Positions 43,641 to 52,165 of a stretch of DNA of 64,000 nt are shown in pieces. A program made the translations under genes and the position numbers. The first letter of the stretch is position 1; the number at the start of each line of letters is the position of its first letter. The notes under the pieces are model-generated. The model saw only the letters and a program-made list of their open reading frames with translations, searched no databases and was not told where the DNA came from. This stretch comes from Alcaligenes sp. SDU_A2. GTDB taxonomy: Bacteria; Pseudomonadota; Gammaproteobacteria; Burkholderiales; Burkholderiaceae_B. Location of the stretch: the NCBI RefSeq assembly GCF_038237375.1, contig NZ_CP151273.1:1054001-1118000 (forward strand), in the 5' to 3' direction.

Positions 43641-44507
43641 TCAAACGAGGAAGGAAGCAGCGATGTCCTTATCGCCATGACCTGCTTGGGCCGCACGCTT
43701 GAAACGCGCAAGACCGGCTTCTGCCAGCTCCGCGTGGAGACCGACCTCGTTCAGGGCGTCCACAACCAGGAGCGCATCCTTCACTCCGTTATCGACCGAG
43801 AAGCTGGTGGAGAAATCTCCTTTAAGCATCGCTGCGCCTTTACCTTGGAAATAGCCGTTGTCGAGCGGGCTGCCAGTCACCGCCTCAATCACCAGTTCGG
43901 GGTTGACGCCCAGTGCGCGGGCGATGGTGAGAGTTTCTGCCGTGCCGTGGGTCAGCGCGAAAACATAAGCGTTGAGGGCCAGTTTCAGGCGACTGCTCGT
44001 GCCAGCCGTATCGGACACCCAAAGGGTACGTTGACCAATGGCGTCAAATACGGCCTGGGCAGTCTCTTGCTTGTCCTTTGGGCCGGAAGCAAGAATGACC
44101 AGTTTACCTTGCTCGGCCGGTTGGCGAGTTCCTTGAACGGGCGCATCATAGAAGACGAGACCGTGTTTGGCGGCCAGGCTGGCCAGTTGGTCAATTGCTT
44201 TGATGCCGACCGTGCTCAGTTGAAGCCATACGACGTCTTTGGAAAGGCCGGGTAGCGCCGAGGCGACCGCGTCGGTTACGGCCGGGCCGTCCTTTAGCGC
44301 GGTCACGACGATAGCAGCGCCGCGCACCGCGTCGGCGGGATGATCGAACGGCGTAACGCCATTGGCTGCAAGAGCATGCGCTTTTGCGGCCGAGCGATTC
44401 CAGGCATGGACCAGGTATCCTTTGCGTGCCAGGTTGCGGGCGACAGCCGCGCCGATGATACCTGTGCCTAGAACGGCTATCGGGAGAGCAGAGTTACTCA
44501 TTGGCAT
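43641..44507 (-). CDS. NAD(P)-binding dehydrogenase of the 3-hydroxyisobutyrate / 6-phosphogluconate type
   Basis: 288 residues. Rossmann motif VLGTGIIGAAVARNLARKG at the N-terminus, FYDAPVQGTRQPAEQGKLVILASG in the middle (serine-glycine substrate loop of the family, here partly altered), and the catalytic lysine in SRLKLALNAYVFA. It oxidises a beta-hydroxyacid or reduces an imine; family members include imine reductases, so substrate is open. GGAAG precedes the ATG. A copy of the 21-bp motif shared across this locus lies 35 bases upstream. Confidence 0.82.
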   Translation of the reverse strand: MPMSNSALPIAVLGTGIIGAAVARNLARKGYLVHAWNRSAAKAHALAANGVTPFDHPADAVRGAAIVVTALKDGPAVTDAVASALPGLSKDVVWLQLSTVGIKAIDQLASLAAKHGLVFYDAPVQGTRQPAEQGKLVILASGPKDKQETAQAVFDAIGQRTLWVSDTAGTSSRLKLALNAYVFALTHGTAETLTIARALGVNPELVIEAVTGSPLDNGYFQGKGAAMLKGDFSTSFSVDNGVKDALLVVDALNEVGLHAELAEAGLARFKRAAQAGHGDKDIAASFLV

Positions 44508-44541
44508 AGAGACTTCCTTTCATCGATGACAAAGTAAATTT

Positions 44542-44562
44542 TTTAATGATCATTCCATAATT
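44542..44562. promoter_or_regulatory. copy A of a 21-bp locus motif (candidate TetR operator)
   Basis: On the minus strand it reads AATTATGGAATGA followed by TCATTAAA; the centre AATGATCATT is a perfect palindrome. It lies just upstream of the dehydrogenase start. Confidence 0.6.
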
Positions 44563-44577
44563 TTCCAAAAAAATTGC

Positions 44578-45162
44578 TCAAATCAAGGCGGTCAATGTTT
44601 GGTCGATGATGGCGATCAAGTTGTCGCGATCTTTTTCCGAAGCTACGGATGTCAGTACACGCAACCCTTGCACTGTGTTCAGAACATACAATGCAAGCAC
44701 TTTGGCGTCAGTGCAGGATCGGATTTGCCCGGCATTCTGTCCGCGTCGAATCGTCTCTTCGATGCCGCGCGTTAAGATGCTGAGGTTTTGGCGCACAAGA
44801 TCAACCACGCGGGGATCGCGATTAGCCATCTCGATAGCGCTGTTGGTGACGAGACACCCGCGTCTATCCGATGAGACCAATGCCGCATCGACAATGGTCT
44901 GCATAAGTTCGCGTAGCCGCTCGATGGCGGACCCTGGTTGACGGAGTTGTTCTACATGCTGTTGGGCCTGTTTTTGATACCGCACAAGGGCATGTTCAAA
45001 CAGATTGCCCTTGCTGGAATAGGCGGCATACAAGCTACCTCGGCCTAGGCCGGTGGCATCGACCAGATCCTGAGCTGATGTACCCTCAAACCCGTTACGC
45101 CAAAAGGCATCCATGACAGCATCGAGCACGCGATCCTCGTCAAATTCTCTTGGACGAGCCAT
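44578..45162 (-). CDS. TetR-family transcriptional regulator
   Basis: 194 residues from the ATG at 45162 (MARPREFDED, the usual start). HTH: GTSAQDLVDATGLGRGSLYAAYSSKGNLFEHAL. The C-terminal half resembles the TetR_C branch with SSDRRGCLVTNSAIEMA, common in regulators of electrophile- or quinone-responsive genes. A motif copy at 45181-45201 sits 19 bases upstream, implying autoregulation. Confidence 0.9.
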   Translation of the reverse strand: MARPREFDEDRVLDAVMDAFWRNGFEGTSAQDLVDATGLGRGSLYAAYSSKGNLFEHALVRYQKQAQQHVEQLRQPGSAIERLRELMQTIVDAALVSSDRRGCLVTNSAIEMANRDPRVVDLVRQNLSILTRGIEETIRRGQNAGQIRSCTDAKVLALYVLNTVQGLRVLTSVASEKDRDNLIAIIDQTLTALI

Positions 45163-45180
45163 GTAATTCCAACACAATTA

Positions 45181-45201
45181 TTTAATAACCGTACCATAAT
45201 T
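45181..45201. promoter_or_regulatory. copy B of the 21-bp locus motif
   Basis: Minus strand AATTATGGTACGG followed by TTATTAAA, between the MFS stop and the tetR start. An ACAATTAT at 45174-45181 pairs with ATAATTGT at 45196-45203. Confidence 0.6.
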
Positions 45202-45283
45202 GTAGTATCCCCGTTTTGTCAATCTCAACATTCCCCAGAATATCCCGAATGTCGTCTAGAAGGTTCCTGCTCTAAGGCAGTCC

Positions 45284-46522
45284 CTAGCGTGTCGCTTTCG
45301 GCATAGTGGGACTAGGCCCGTCCCGGAGAGAGGCAGAGAAGTGTTTATAACTGTCCGGCGAAAAACGGATGGCGAATAAGATCATCGCTAGCGAACCTAT
45401 GGCCATGACAAGCCAGACCGGAGTGAGGTTTGCCATTACATCACGCACTGCGCCGGCGAATAGGGGGACAAAGCTGGCGAAGATGTAACCGCCCCCTTGG
45501 ACAAACGAAGTAAAGTTTCCCGCCATGGTCGCGTCATCAATATGGTCAATGGCCACGATGATCGATAAGGGGAACAGTATTCCAATGCCTACCCCGAGAA
45601 GCGCCATTGCCGGCCAAGCGAGCGTCACCGGCCAGAGGTATAACGTGATGAAGCCCAATGCCGTAGTCAGTAGCGAAAAGACGAGTGGGCCCCGCCGGTC
45701 AGGGAAACGACCAATGAAAGCAGCAACGCCCAGGGCTGTAACTCCCTCGACAAGAGTGAGTGCGGAAAGCAATAGGCCTGCCGTGTCACGTGCTACACCG
45801 AGTTCGAGATAGAAAGGGGGAATCCATGCCATCACCAACATGAATGCGCCTGTGCCGACACCGAAAAAGATCATCAGTGTCCACGAACGGACACTGCGCC
45901 AGAACTCCGGAGCAATATGGCCAGGTGCTGCAATGGGCGCATGCCTTTCACTTGTTGCGGTGCGGGATGCAAGCGACCAGAGCAGTAAGGCCGCGACGGC
46001 CGGCATACTCCAGGCACCAAGCGTGGCTTTCCAACCAAGGGTATCGCTGACCCATGCGGCCGTACCGGCGGCAATGCATGCTCCTGCCACAATTCCTGTG
46101 GAGTACACACCAATCACCCTTCCGGTTGCGCCAGCAAAGTTGCGCTTGGCAAATCCAGGCATCAATGACTGAACGATGGCGATCCCGATGCCGGCCAGTA
46201 TCGCCGTTGTGAGCAATCCAACGCCATCGGAGAACCAAAGACGCACTACGCAAGACAGTGCGATGATAGAAACACCGACTGCGATTCCACCTTTCTCGCC
46301 GAGCATGCTGCGCAGTTGTCGAACATACATCGCCCCAATACCCATAAGGAATACGGGGATCATGGTCAGCAATCCGACCACAGTCGAATTGATTCTGGTG
46401 TCGCCGATGATTTGGGACACGAGCGGTCCGATGGCGGCTACGGCAGGGCGAAGATTGATCGAGACCAAAAAAATAGCAAGCAGCAACAGTGTCGGGGACG
46501 TTTTTTGAGTTTGTTCAGACAT
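45284..46522 (-). CDS. CynX/NimT-type MFS transporter
   Basis: 412 residues from the ATG at 46522, with GAGGA ahead of it; this start lies inside the last codons of the NRPS gene (8-base overlap), so translation is coupled. Twelve hydrophobic segments. The opening LLLLAIFLVSINLRPAVAAIGPL is the cyanate/nitroimidazole-transporter subfamily signature. In this context it is the likely exporter or importer for the NRPS product or precursor. Confidence 0.85.
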   Translation of the reverse strand: MSEQTQKTSPTLLLLAIFLVSINLRPAVAAIGPLVSQIIGDTRINSTVVGLLTMIPVFLMGIGAMYVRQLRSMLGEKGGIAVGVSIIALSCVVRLWFSDGVGLLTTAILAGIGIAIVQSLMPGFAKRNFAGATGRVIGVYSTGIVAGACIAAGTAAWVSDTLGWKATLGAWSMPAVAALLLWSLASRTATSERHAPIAAPGHIAPEFWRSVRSWTLMIFFGVGTGAFMLVMAWIPPFYLELGVARDTAGLLLSALTLVEGVTALGVAAFIGRFPDRRGPLVFSLLTTALGFITLYLWPVTLAWPAMALLGVGIGILFPLSIIVAIDHIDDATMAGNFTSFVQGGGYIFASFVPLFAGAVRDVMANLTPVWLVMAIGSLAMILFAIRFSPDSYKHFSASLRDGPSPTMPKATR

Positions 46523-49500
46523 GGGCGGAATCCTCATTTTGCACAGCGAGGTCGCTGTATGAGCGTTGCCAGGTTGGCGCATAGCGGTGGATAGCTTGGA
46601 TGAGTTCACCAACGCCATTCTGTTTCAGAAGCTCGTAGTGGTCTGGAGCGAGGCCGACGATTCTTGCTGGTTGTATGAGTGTCGTGGTTGCTGCTTCGAG
46701 GAACGACAGGTTATCGCCACGAGCTTTGAGCAGGAGCGTCGGCGCGGCAATGCGCCGTTCTTCCATTTGCAGGCCGTATCCAGGGGCATAGGTCTGCGCG
46801 ACGAGTCGGCTTATCCGGGCTATGACGCCAACATCTAGTTCGGGCTTTTCAGCGCAGACGTAACTAACAAAGCTTTGCTCGTCTTTCACAGATTTGATTA
46901 ATGACACCACCCGTTCAGCTGCGATCGTCTGGGCAAAAACGGAATAGAGGATGGTAAGAAAAGATGGATCGCGGAACAATATATCAGCCTGCGCACGTAT
47001 CGGATCGCCTCCAGGTAGCAGTGGTGAGCCGGGGGCGATAAGGATGAGCTCGTCGACTACTTCGCCGACCTGTTCGAGTTGCCATGCAGTTTCATAGGCG
47101 ACCCGTGCCCCGAAGGAATAGCCCCAAAGTGTGTAGGGGCCTTCCGGCTGCACTTCGCGTATCAAGTGAACGTCACGTAGTGCCATGTCCTGGATAGATG
47201 TGCAGAAGTCCTCGCCGGCGTTCACTCCCAAAGCTTGCACGCCGGTGAATGGGCGTGGATTATCAAGAGCCATTGCTAGTGATCGCAGGCTCATCGGATA
47301 ACCACCAAGTCCAGGCCAGCAGAAAATTGGCCTACCAGTGCCTTTCTTGAGCGGCACCGCGCGCGAGAGGGTATGCGCAGCGTTATCGATACGACGAGCT
47401 AGGTTGGCAATACTTGGATCTTCGAATAAAACTTGCAGCGGGAGATTGAGCCCGAGTGTTTTGTTCATGCTTAGAACCAGTTGTACGGCTTTCAGCGAGT
47501 CGCCGCCGATTTCGAAGAAATCATCGTGGACCGAAAGGTCTTGAATAACGAGTTTTTTCTGCCAGATGTCCAGCAAGCCTGATTCGGTGGGGGTGCGGGG
47601 CGGGATGATCTCTCGCTCCGCGTTGGTAATTTCAAATTCCGGAAGCGCTTTTAGTGCATTGATATCCACTTTTCCAGATGCGCTGTATGGCATTCGGGAG
47701 ATCAGCGCCAATTTGCTGGGGATCATGTAGTCAGGCAGACGGGTCTTGAGATCTTTGCGGATCAGTTCTGCGGGCCCCTCCATATGAACAGTATCTTCAT
47801 TCATCCCCTCGTGAACGAGTTGTGATTCGCTGATTTTGCCAAAAAGAGCACAATAGGATGCGTTGGCTACGACACTATGTTCGGATAAGACTTCACGCAA
47901 TCGTAGGGCGGCGGCTAGATCGTTGCCGGACTTTGAGCTGTATCCCGACGACATGGTGCCAATGCATAAGCTATTGTGTTGTAGCCTTTGCAAGGTTCGT
48001 CCGAGATCGATGTAGGCGTGCCAGCTTTCCGGCTTACGACTGACCATAGAAATGATGCCGCTGGAACGCTGGTACACACGCTGATTGATCGCGATGACGT
48101 GACGCTGCTCGAGGATATGCCGCGAGAAAGAATCGAGAGTTCCGTTGCGATGGACGTATTGGCCTTGTGAGAGGCCCGCGACCCGGTCGCCATGCGCCTG
48201 TATATATAAATCCACCGAGAGATCAGTTTTGCGTGCCGCATGTTGTGTGACGTCGAAGGATGCTAGGTAGGCATGTCCATCGCTGCAAGCCAAATTTTCG
48301 ATTTCTGAAGGGTCAAAATATCCGTGCCCGATTCCCAGGCCGAAGGCGGGCAGGACATGATCGAGAAGCCCGAGAATATGGCCGGTTTCCAATTCAAGCA
48401 CTTCACGTATGTTGTTCTTATATACGGGTTCTATCGCAGAATACTTGCCCACGAAGTGCAATCGCAGGCGCGGCGACTCTGATGTTTTCTTTGCGCTGGT
48501 GAGCACAAGATGGTGACGGCTTGGGTGGTAGTAGTAGAACCCTGCCTGGATGTCGGCGACACCGGACAATTCAAGATAGATCTGTGTTGCGTAGAGGGCG
48601 CCTGGGGAGGCGTAGGCGAACTTAGACAGTAGGCGCTCATTGCTGGTGAACGGTCCGAGGTTGCGCAAGAGAAAGCCGAGTGTTTCAAGCGTTAGGTCCG
48701 TGAGTCCATTTGTTTGCGTGGCTTCTTGTTCGGGTTGCGCAAGTAAGGTGAGCAATTCAGCGACTGTCACCGTACCGCCTTCGAAGAATCGGTAGCTCTT
48801 TCGGGCAAAAGCCATGGCGCGTTGGGCGAAAGAACCGTCGGCCCCAGGCAGGGAAATGGATATACGAGAGTTAAGATCAGCGTCGGTCCGCAACCCTGCA
48901 TTTGCAAGCTGCGCGCGGACCTGAAGGCGACTGTTTTTGCTCTGGTGGTGGGCTTGGGAGGTGCCTTGATCCATCAGTTGAGCTTCCCGAGAATTGAGTT
49001 CGATGCCGGCGGCTAAAATGGGTTGACCGGTGCGTGGATGTTCCTTCACGAAGACGCCAGCGGACTTTACCCAATCGTGGTTTTCGATGGCGACTCTGAT
49101 TTCGTCGAGCTCGATCCTGTAGCCACGGAATTTCACTTGGTTGTCGGTGCGTCCCTGAAAGTGCAGCGTGCCATCCGAGTCGCGGCGTACGAGATCCCCC
49201 GTTTTGTAAACCCGATGACAGACTCCGGAAGTCCTATCGATCCAATTGACGAAACACTGAGTGGTAGGCCCTTTGCGGTTGTAGTATCCATCGGCCAGTT
49301 GTGTGCCTGCGATGTGTAGTTCGCCGGTCGCACCATCTTCCACGGGGTTCATCTGCTCGTCGAGAACGTAGCAGGTCGTGTTGGCTACTGGCCGACCAAT
49401 TGGAATTACCTCTGGACAATGGTCGAGGATGCTTGGGGCGACGGTGTAGGATGTTGTATTAATAGTACATTCGGTCGGACCATACAGGTTGACCAGTCGG

Positions 49501-50462
49501 CAGCCTGGCTTGGCCTCCAAGATGCGCGCAGCAAGTTTTTTGGTCAATGCCTCTCCACCGCTGAACACGCTGGTGAGAGTGCTGCATTGTTCAAACTCTG
49601 GATGGTCGACGAGAGCTTGAAGAAGCGTCGGGACGCCTTGCAACATGGTCACTCTATGCTGACGTATCTGCTCGATCATTGCAGGAGGGTCACGGTAAAC
49701 GCCAGGCCGCCCCATCACGACGTGGACACCGCAGCAAACGGCGAGCAGTTCCCATTGGGCGGCATCGAAGCTTGCGGGAGTTTTTTGGAGGATGACCTCG
49801 CCGATGTGCACCTTCTGTTCTGATTGCAGCCATGCAAGCTGGTTCACGATCGCCGCATGAGAGATGCAGACGCCTTTGGGCGCACCCGTTGTGCCCGAGG
49901 TGTAGATCATGTAGGCGAGACTTGAGCCAAGTAGAGTCGGGGCTTCGAAGTCGTATATGTCTTCTTCGTCCAGGGTGTCTGATAGCGTATCGAGAGCAAT
50001 GATCTGAATGCCGGGAATAATGATCTCTGCAAGGCGCGAACTGAGGCTCTTCTGCGTGATTATTACCTTTATTCCGGCATCCCGGATCATGTAGGTGAGG
50101 CGTTCGATGGGATAGTCGGCACCCAGCGGCAAATAGGCTCCGCCAGAAAACAGAATGCCCCAGAGACCCACCATCATGTCGATCGAGGGTTCGACAAATA
50201 AACCGACTCGCGCGTCGGGGCCGACACCCGCCTGTTTTAATCGTGAGGCTAGGCGGGCGGCGCGATCAGCCAGAGCGCTGTAGCGAAGGGTGCCAGAGTC
50301 ATCGCTCACAGCGATTTCGTCTGCGTGATAGCGCACCAGGAGGAGCAACATGTCAACGAGCGAAGTGCGGGCAAATGTTGTATGTACGAGGGCACGTAGT
50401 GCTTTGGGATGAGGAAGCGTAAGTTCGGCGGGATGCGCCTGTACGTCTTGTGAAACGAACAT
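46515..50462 (-). CDS. indC: indigoidine synthetase-type NRPS, A(Ox)-PCP-TE
   Basis: 1315 residues. Adenylation domain about 30-480 (YTSGTTGAPKG 187-197, YGPTE 327-331, TGDL 421-424, RGYRIELDE 447-455). An SagB/nitroreductase-type FMN oxidase domain (about 550-880; YRFFEGGTVTVAELL, YASPGALYATQIYLEL) is inserted before the A9-A10 end of the A domain (LPDYMIPSKL 909-918, K931). Carrier domain with Ser989 (IGGDSLKA), then thioesterase with Ser1116 (WGYSFGA). This is exactly the BpsA/IndC plan. The ten-residue specificity code, read at 233, 234, 237, 275, 300, 302, 326, 334, 335 and 931, is DAWQFGLINK, which I associate with glutamine. Two glutamines would be cyclised, oxidised and dimerised to the blue pigment. 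No phosphopantetheinyl transferase is nearby. Confidence 0.9.
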   Translation of the reverse strand: MFVSQDVQAHPAELTLPHPKALRALVHTTFARTSLVDMLLLLVRYHADEIAVSDDSGTLRYSALADRAARLASRLKQAGVGPDARVGLFVEPSIDMMVGLWGILFSGGAYLPLGADYPIERLTYMIRDAGIKVIITQKSLSSRLAEIIIPGIQIIALDTLSDTLDEEDIYDFEAPTLLGSSLAYMIYTSGTTGAPKGVCISHAAIVNQLAWLQSEQKVHIGEVILQKTPASFDAAQWELLAVCCGVHVVMGRPGVYRDPPAMIEQIRQHRVTMLQGVPTLLQALVDHPEFEQCSTLTSVFSGGEALTKKLAARILEAKPGCRLVNLYGPTECTINTTSYTVAPSILDHCPEVIPIGRPVANTTCYVLDEQMNPVEDGATGELHIAGTQLADGYYNRKGPTTQCFVNWIDRTSGVCHRVYKTGDLVRRDSDGTLHFQGRTDNQVKFRGYRIELDEIRVAIENHDWVKSAGVFVKEHPRTGQPILAAGIELNSREAQLMDQGTSQAHHQSKNSRLQVRAQLANAGLRTDADLNSRISISLPGADGSFAQRAMAFARKSYRFFEGGTVTVAELLTLLAQPEQEATQTNGLTDLTLETLGFLLRNLGPFTSNERLLSKFAYASPGALYATQIYLELSGVADIQAGFYYYHPSRHHLVLTSAKKTSESPRLRLHFVGKYSAIEPVYKNNIREVLELETGHILGLLDHVLPAFGLGIGHGYFDPSEIENLACSDGHAYLASFDVTQHAARKTDLSVDLYIQAHGDRVAGLSQGQYVHRNGTLDSFSRHILEQRHVIAINQRVYQRSSGIISMVSRKPESWHAYIDLGRTLQRLQHNSLCIGTMSSGYSSKSGNDLAAALRLREVLSEHSVVANASYCALFGKISESQLVHEGMNEDTVHMEGPAELIRKDLKTRLPDYMIPSKLALISRMPYSASGKVDINALKALPEFEITNAEREIIPPRTPTESGLLDIWQKKLVIQDLSVHDDFFEIGGDSLKAVQLVLSMNKTLGLNLPLQVLFEDPSIANLARRIDNAAHTLSRAVPLKKGTGRPIFCWPGLGGYPMSLRSLAMALDNPRPFTGVQALGVNAGEDFCTSIQDMALRDVHLIREVQPEGPYTLWGYSFGARVAYETAWQLEQVGEVVDELILIAPGSPLLPGGDPIRAQADILFRDPSFLTILYSVFAQTIAAERVVSLIKSVKDEQSFVSYVCAEKPELDVGVIARISRLVAQTYAPGYGLQMEERRIAAPTLLLKARGDNLSFLEAATTTLIQPARIVGLAPDHYELLKQNGVGELIQAIHRYAPTWQRSYSDLAVQNEDSAHV

Positions 50463-50476
50463 AAAACACTCCAGAT

Positions 50477-50497
50477 TTTTATGGAACGATGATTACA
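50477..50497. promoter_or_regulatory. copy C of the 21-bp locus motif
   Basis: Plus strand TTTTATGGAACGA followed by TGATTACA, immediately upstream of the NRPS ribosome site (CTGGAG). The most diverged of the four copies. Confidence 0.5.
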
Positions 50498-50604
50498 TAA
50501 ATGGTTATGACTTCACGCGCTTGGTCTAGTGGAGCAAGCAGTCGTGCTTAGTTATGGGTTTATCTGAAGCCTTGGAGGGCGGATAAAGGTCTATCAGTCG
50601 AGCC

Positions 50605-51354
50605 TTAGCAGGTCTCGTAAAGTATTCCCCGGTTAGTAATAGGATCGGTCACGCCGCAAGTACGGAGTGCGTGCCAATACAGAACTGCGTTATTGGATAA
50701 GACCGGTTTTCCGATCCAGGTTTCAGCCATCTGTGCGAATGCGGCCATCGGTACGTTGGTGCCAACCTGAACAATAGCTTGGGCGTCTGGATGGTTTACG
50801 TTAAGAACGGCTTCTTTCAGATGGGCAGGGGTCACGGCTGATATATTTGAAGGAGTACGCCCGCCAAGACCGTACGTTGCGACGACATCAATACCTGTAT
50901 CGGTGAAGAAGCGCGAGACCGGTTCATCGCCGAGCTGGAGATAAGGCGAGATCAGTCCGATGCGTTTTAATCCGCCGAGTGTATCGAGTGCAGATCTGAT
51001 AGCGTCTGTGCTAAAGATGATTTTTGCACCGCTGGCAGCAATCGTGAGTTGGCGGGATAGCTCTTCATGCGCTTTGTGCCCTTGCCAGTAACCGTCAGGA
51101 GAGACCGCAGCGATAATTGCGCCCAAGTTGCAATGACACAGCGATCTAATGGCGTCAGGTGTGGAGCGGCGAATATTCTCGATGACTTGGCTAAAGCCGG
51201 ACATATGAGTCAACGAATCGTCGTCAATAATAATCCGGGCGATATGATTGGTTACACCGAACGGGCGCATATCGTCCATTTCGGGTTGTGCAGACGTATT
51301 TGTCGAAGGAATCGCAATACCAATCCGTAAACGGCTTCCCAAAAAGTTGCTCAT
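50605..51354 (-). CDS. Asp/Glu-racemase-fold protein (maleate isomerase / arylmalonate decarboxylase-like)
   Basis: 249 residues from the ATG at 51354 behind AAGAGG. The layout follows maleate cis-trans isomerase: LRIGIAIPSTNTSAQPEM, then GLKRIGLISPYLQLGDEPVSRFF and DVVATYGLGG. The two positions that carry catalytic cysteines in that family (YGCTS-like and SACTN-like) appear here as AAVSPDG and VQVGTNVP, so neither cysteine is kept by my hand alignment. Catalysis, if any, must differ. It lies 142 bases upstream of the NRPS on the same strand and has a copy of the locus motif 147 bases before its start. Role unknown. Confidence 0.75.
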   Translation of the reverse strand: MSNFLGSRLRIGIAIPSTNTSAQPEMDDMRPFGVTNHIARIIIDDDSLTHMSGFSQVIENIRRSTPDAIRSLCHCNLGAIIAAVSPDGYWQGHKAHEELSRQLTIAASGAKIIFSTDAIRSALDTLGGLKRIGLISPYLQLGDEPVSRFFTDTGIDVVATYGLGGRTPSNISAVTPAHLKEAVLNVNHPDAQAIVQVGTNVPMAAFAQMAETWIGKPVLSNNAVLYWHALRTCGVTDPITNRGILYETC

Positions 51355-51369
51355 TCGTGCCTCTTGCAA

Positions 51370-51896
51370 ACTTCAATGCTGATATCGTTGTATTGCTGCA
51401 CCTGAAGCTCCGTGGAGGCCATGTACGCCCACGTTTATCCGCCGTGGTAGCGTGCCATGATGTTCTGTCGCTGGAATAACCTGAAACTATTTATCTAAGC
51501 AATTATGGAATGACTGTTAAAGAACAATCAAGAGAGTGCTATTATTTTTTTACAAAAAGTAACTAAATTTTTTGAGTTAAATGAAATTAAATCGTTGCTA
51601 CAGGCTATGCATCCTTGCTTCACGGCGTGGTGCACGTGCTTAGGATTGAGTTTTGGATTGATTGCCTAGTAACGTGCGTGTGCTCGATCGCGTAGCTCTG
51701 AGGCTTCACGATGGCCCGCTTTTGGGGACGTTGTGTTTGTGTGTTTGCCCAGCAGTAGCCGGATGTGCTAAATGTGGCCGTCTTGAATAGGATATTGCTC
51801 ACACCCAGCACCAGTATGGAATTATGCATTTACCCATATTGATTTGATGGGTTAAGCAGTCGTGGAGATAGGTGGATTCCAGTGGGTGTCGCTAAA
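51370..51896. other. gene-free AT-rich stretch between the pigment locus and the tRNA genes
   Basis: No credible coding frame. It contains motif copy D at 51501-51521 and otherwise nothing I recognise. It is the left flank of the tRNA cluster and a possible junction of the accessory block. Confidence 0.5.
51501..51521. promoter_or_regulatory. copy D of the 21-bp locus motif
   Basis: Plus strand AATTATGGAATGA followed by CTGTTAAA, differing from copy A at only three positions. Confidence 0.6.
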
Positions 51897-51921
51897 ATGA
51901 AAAAAGGGCCTTTCGGCCCTA
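51897..51921 (-). terminator. terminator of the tRNA operon
   Basis: Minus strand AGGGCC-GAAA-GGCCCT followed by TTTTTC. A second short hairpin, ACAGAC/GTCTGT, is at about 51936-51958. Confidence 0.85.
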
Positions 51922-51969
51922 TTTTTCAAAGATTTACAGACGTCTGAAAGAAGTCTGTAGATCATAATT

Positions 51970-52045
51970 TGGAGCGGGAGACGAGTCTCGAACTCGCGAC
52001 CTCAACCTTGGCAAGGTTGCGCTCTACCAACTGAGCTACTCCCGC
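51970..52045 (-). tRNA. tRNA-Gly (GCC), second copy
   Basis: 76 bases with encoded CCA. It folds as GCGGGAG acceptor, anticodon loop TTGCCAA and T-loop GTTCGAGAC. Identical to the copy at 52200-52275. Third and last in the transcript. Confidence 0.97.
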
Positions 52046-52083
52046 GTTTTTACTGCTATGCCGACTTGTGTAACCAGAATTAC

Positions 52084-52157
52084 TGGAGGCGCAAGCCGGA
52101 ATCGAACCGACCTAGACGGATTTGCAATCCGCTGCATAACCACTCTGCCATTGCGCC
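52084..52157 (-). tRNA. tRNA-Cys (GCA)
   Basis: 74 bases with encoded CCA. Acceptor GGCGCAA/TTGCGCC, anticodon loop ATTGCAAAT with anticodon GCA, T-loop GTTCGATTC. Middle gene of the tRNA cluster. Confidence 0.97.
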
Positions 52158-52165
52158 GTGGTCGA

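Noticed and set aside
51620..51829. 69-codon minus-strand frame in the gap before the tRNA genes
   Set aside because: No ribosome site, no family resemblance, odd composition; probably chance in AT-rich sequence.
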